A model generated the notes under the pieces. It was given only the letters and a program-made list of their open reading frames with translations, searched no databases and was not told the origin of the DNA. The position numbers and the translations under genes are program-made. A stretch of DNA of 64,000 nucleotides from DATHTC01 sp963746805 (GTDB lineage: Bacteria; Actinomycetota; Thermoleophilia; Gaiellales; Gaiellaceae): positions 62,001 to 126,000 of the forward strand of contig CAVVCQ010000001.1 in NCBI GenBank assembly GCA_963746805.1, given 5' to 3'. Positions 62,386 to 64,000 of the stretch are shown piece by piece. The stretch's first letter is position 1, and each line of letters starts with the position of its first letter.

Positions 62386-63467
62386 TTGTCGTTTGCCTGG
62401 CCGCTCGCGCTGCTTTCGCTGCTCGTCGCTCCCGCGCTCCTCGGTGCGTACTGGTGGCTGCTGCGCCGGCGGCGGAAGCAGGCCGTTCGCTACTCGAGCG
62501 TCGCCTTGCTGCGCTCGGTGCTGCCGCGACGCAACCGGTGGCAGCGGCATCTTCCCGTCGCCCTGCTGCTGGCGAGCCTCGTCGCTCTCGCGTTCGCCGC
62601 CGCTCGCCCACACCTGGAACGCAGCGTCCCGTACGCGCGCACGTCGGTCATCCTCGCACTGGACGTCTCGGGGTCGATGTGCGCGACCGACGTCGAGCCG
62701 AACCGGCTGGCCGTTGCACAGGACGCCACACGCGAGTTCGTCGAGGACCAGCCGAAGGACGTACGGATGGCCCTCGTCGTCTTCTCCGGCTTCGCGGAGT
62801 TGGGCGTTCCGCCGACGACCGACCGCAAGGCGCTCGTCGACGCGATCGAGTCCCTCACGACCGGGCGCGGCACCGCCATCGGCGCGGCGATGCTGAAGGG
62901 GATCGACGCCATCGCCGAGACGAACCCGAATGTCCCACCGGTCGGCGACGCTCCGCGAGACGGGCCCCCGCCCGCGGCGTCGGCGCCCGGCGCCCGCGGT
63001 TACGTGCCGGACATCGTCGTGCTTCTGACCGACGGCGCGAGCAACCGAGGGATCGAGCCGCTCGACGCCGTGCCGTACGCGGTCGAGCGGGGCGTTCGCG
63101 TGTTCACGATCGGCTTCGGAACGACAAACCCCGCCGCGCGTTCCTGCACGCGAGCCCAACTCGGCGGCCGCGCCTTCGACAGCCGGTTCGGCGGGTCGGC
63201 GGCGGATTCGGCGGCGGCGGCGGGTTCGGCGGTGGATTCCGGGGCCGCGCAGACCTCCCGACCCTCCAGGCGGTCGCCAAGCAGACCGGAGGCACCTTCC
63301 ACAACGCCGAGGACGCCGATCAGCTACGAGAGGTCTTCGCCGATCTCCCCAAGGACGTCGCAACCCAGAAGCAACCCACCGAGATCACCTGGCTCCTCGC
63401 AGCAATCGGCGCCCTCCTCGCAGCCGCAGCAATCGCCGCCTCGATGCGCTGGAGCCCGTCCCCGTAG
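62386..63467 (+). CDS. BatB-like VWA membrane protein (single frameshift)
   Basis: A protein of about 360 residues from a TTG start (62386): SFAWPLALLSLLVAPALLGAYWWLL membrane segment, a second helix, then a VWA domain with the complete metal site DVSGSM, TGRGTAIG and LLTDGASN. In a glycine-rich stretch near 63195 the frame shifts by one; downstream reads GGFGGGGGFGGGFRGRADLPTLQAVAKQTGGTFHNAEDADQL and a last membrane helix (WLLAAIGALLAAAAIAASM). The repeat GGCGGC DNA here favours an indel, real or artefact. Confidence 0.8.
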
Positions 63468-63568
63468 TCCGAACGCGTTGCGCAGCGACGTCTCCGCCTC
63501 GCGGCGTTCGATTCGTGGTCGACCTCGCCCGACGCGTCGGCGAGAACACAATCCGCTAGGTTCGCCAC

Positions 63569-63883
63569 GTGCCCGAGATGCGGATCTACGACCTTCGCGT
63601 CACGGTCGAGCGGATCGAGGGCCGCTCCGTCTGCGGACTCTCCCCCGGCGACTACTTCGAGGTCACCGAGAGCAACCGCGTGCGCATCCCGCCGGGACGG
63701 CACTTCTGCCTCTATGCCCTCTCGGCAGTGCTGCCGCTGATCCCGGCGAAGCAGCGGAGGCTGCCGGACGAGGACTGGCTCGAGCACGAGACGTTCGTTG
63801 CGTGCCCCGACGCCGAGGAGCGGCTGATCATGCGGATCGAGCGCATCGGGGAGCGGACGATGCGCGCCGAAGACCTGACGTGA
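63569..63883 (+). CDS. TIGR04076-like small protein
   Basis: A protein of 104 residues: YDLRVTVERIEGRSVCGLSPGDYFEV, PPGRHFCLYALSAVLPLIPAKQR, FVACPDAEERLIMRIERI. The order of a strand-rich start, a GD turn, an ALSAVLPLIPA helix and a CPD motif is that of the TIGR04076 family; function unknown. GTG 63569 or ATG 63578 may start it. GTGA overlap with the next gene suggests co-translation with a flavin/F420 oxidoreductase. Confidence 0.75.
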   Translation: MPEMRIYDLRVTVERIEGRSVCGLSPGDYFEVTESNRVRIPPGRHFCLYALSAVLPLIPAKQRRLPDEDWLEHETFVACPDAEERLIMRIERIGERTMRAEDLT

Positions 63884-64000
63884 CGCCCGTCGAGGTCGGC
63901 CTCGGCTTCCAGGGAGACAAGGCTCCGGAGGAGTACGAGCAGCTCGCGTGCCTCGCGGAGCGAGGGGGCGCCGACGTCGTCGTCGTCTACCAGGATCTCT
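63880..64000 (+). CDS. LLM-class oxidoreductase, N-terminal fragment
   Basis: The first 40 residues (VEVGLGFQGDKAPEEYEQLACLAERGGADVVVVYQDL) match the start of luciferase-like F420- or FMN-dependent oxidoreductases, where the first strand VGLGFQGD and the helix ...YEQLA.LAE line the cofactor site. The gene is cut by the window end. Confidence 0.75.
   Translation, partial: MTPVEVGLGFQGDKAPEEYEQLACLAERGGADVVVVYQDL

Noticed and set aside
1..64000. CRISPR arrays, insertion sequences, transposases, integrases, rRNA
   Set aside because: I found no spaced identical repeats of CRISPR type, no terminal inverted repeats with a transposase, no recombinase motifs and no rRNA segments.

Overview
The window is a very GC-rich chromosomal segment with dense, translationally coupled operons, many GTG starts and hairpin terminators that lack U-tracts. 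Gene content (DUF6351-type hydrolase, LAL/LuxR regulators of about 975 residues, FHA-EssC type VII secretion, F420-type LLM oxidoreductase, fused LivHM) suggests an actinobacterium, most likely class Thermoleophilia (Gaiellales/Solirubrobacterales-like). This is inference from gene style; no rRNA is present.

Layout. 0-4.5 kb: end of a possible anti-sigma factor, an MmcQ/YjbR protein, a secreted protein, an AidB-like acyl-CoA dehydrogenase divergent from a membrane c-type cytochrome, an aldo/keto reductase, tRNA-Ser(GGA). 4.5-15.6 kb: a type VII secretion locus with a membrane Ser/Thr kinase, a secreted beta-helix protein and a small membrane protein (minus strand), two WXG100 proteins, a 664-residue candidate substrate and a lipoprotein (plus strand), and an FHA-EssC ATPase (minus strand). 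15.6-15.8 kb: tRNA-Ser(GCT) and tRNA-Ser(CGA).

15.8-28.5 kb is bracketed by the intact tRNA-Ser(CGA) and a 62-nt copy of its 3' half, the signature of an integrated island, although no integrase is visible. It holds two small genes, a coupled operon (GAF-GAF-kinase-REC-REC-REC hybrid, REC-adenylate cyclase, PGM1-like ATP-grasp ligase), a secreted lipase, an acyl-ACP thioesterase and a decayed DUF6351 gene.

28.6-57.5 kb appears to be one regulatory neighbourhood. Five copies of a composite motif (two direct ATCAGGG boxes 12-13 nt apart, then a GATGTC box at a fixed offset of 16 nt) stand in front of five transcription units. Three units begin with members of one small protein family of unknown function (77-104 aa) and continue into membrane machinery: a DHA2 exporter + soluble transhydrogenase + K+ channel/nucleotidyltransferase fusion; a diacylglycerol-kinase-like protein + MFS-PAP2-GT2 fusion; an MMPL transporter + membrane hydrolase. 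The other two units lead with a PAP2-family enzyme and with an 80-aa protein. Interleaved are three paralogous LAL-type LuxR regulators and a Liv-type amino acid ABC transporter. My hypothesis is that the LAL regulators drive the motif-led operons as an envelope-stress or lipid regulon.

57.6-64 kb: a cupin-cyclase, then a bat-type operon (S1C protease, MoxR, DUF58, two VWA proteins), a TIGR04076-like protein and the start of an LLM oxidoreductase. Several genes in 58.6-63.2 kb, one LAL regulator and the DUF6351 gene carry frameshifts; some may be sequence errors.
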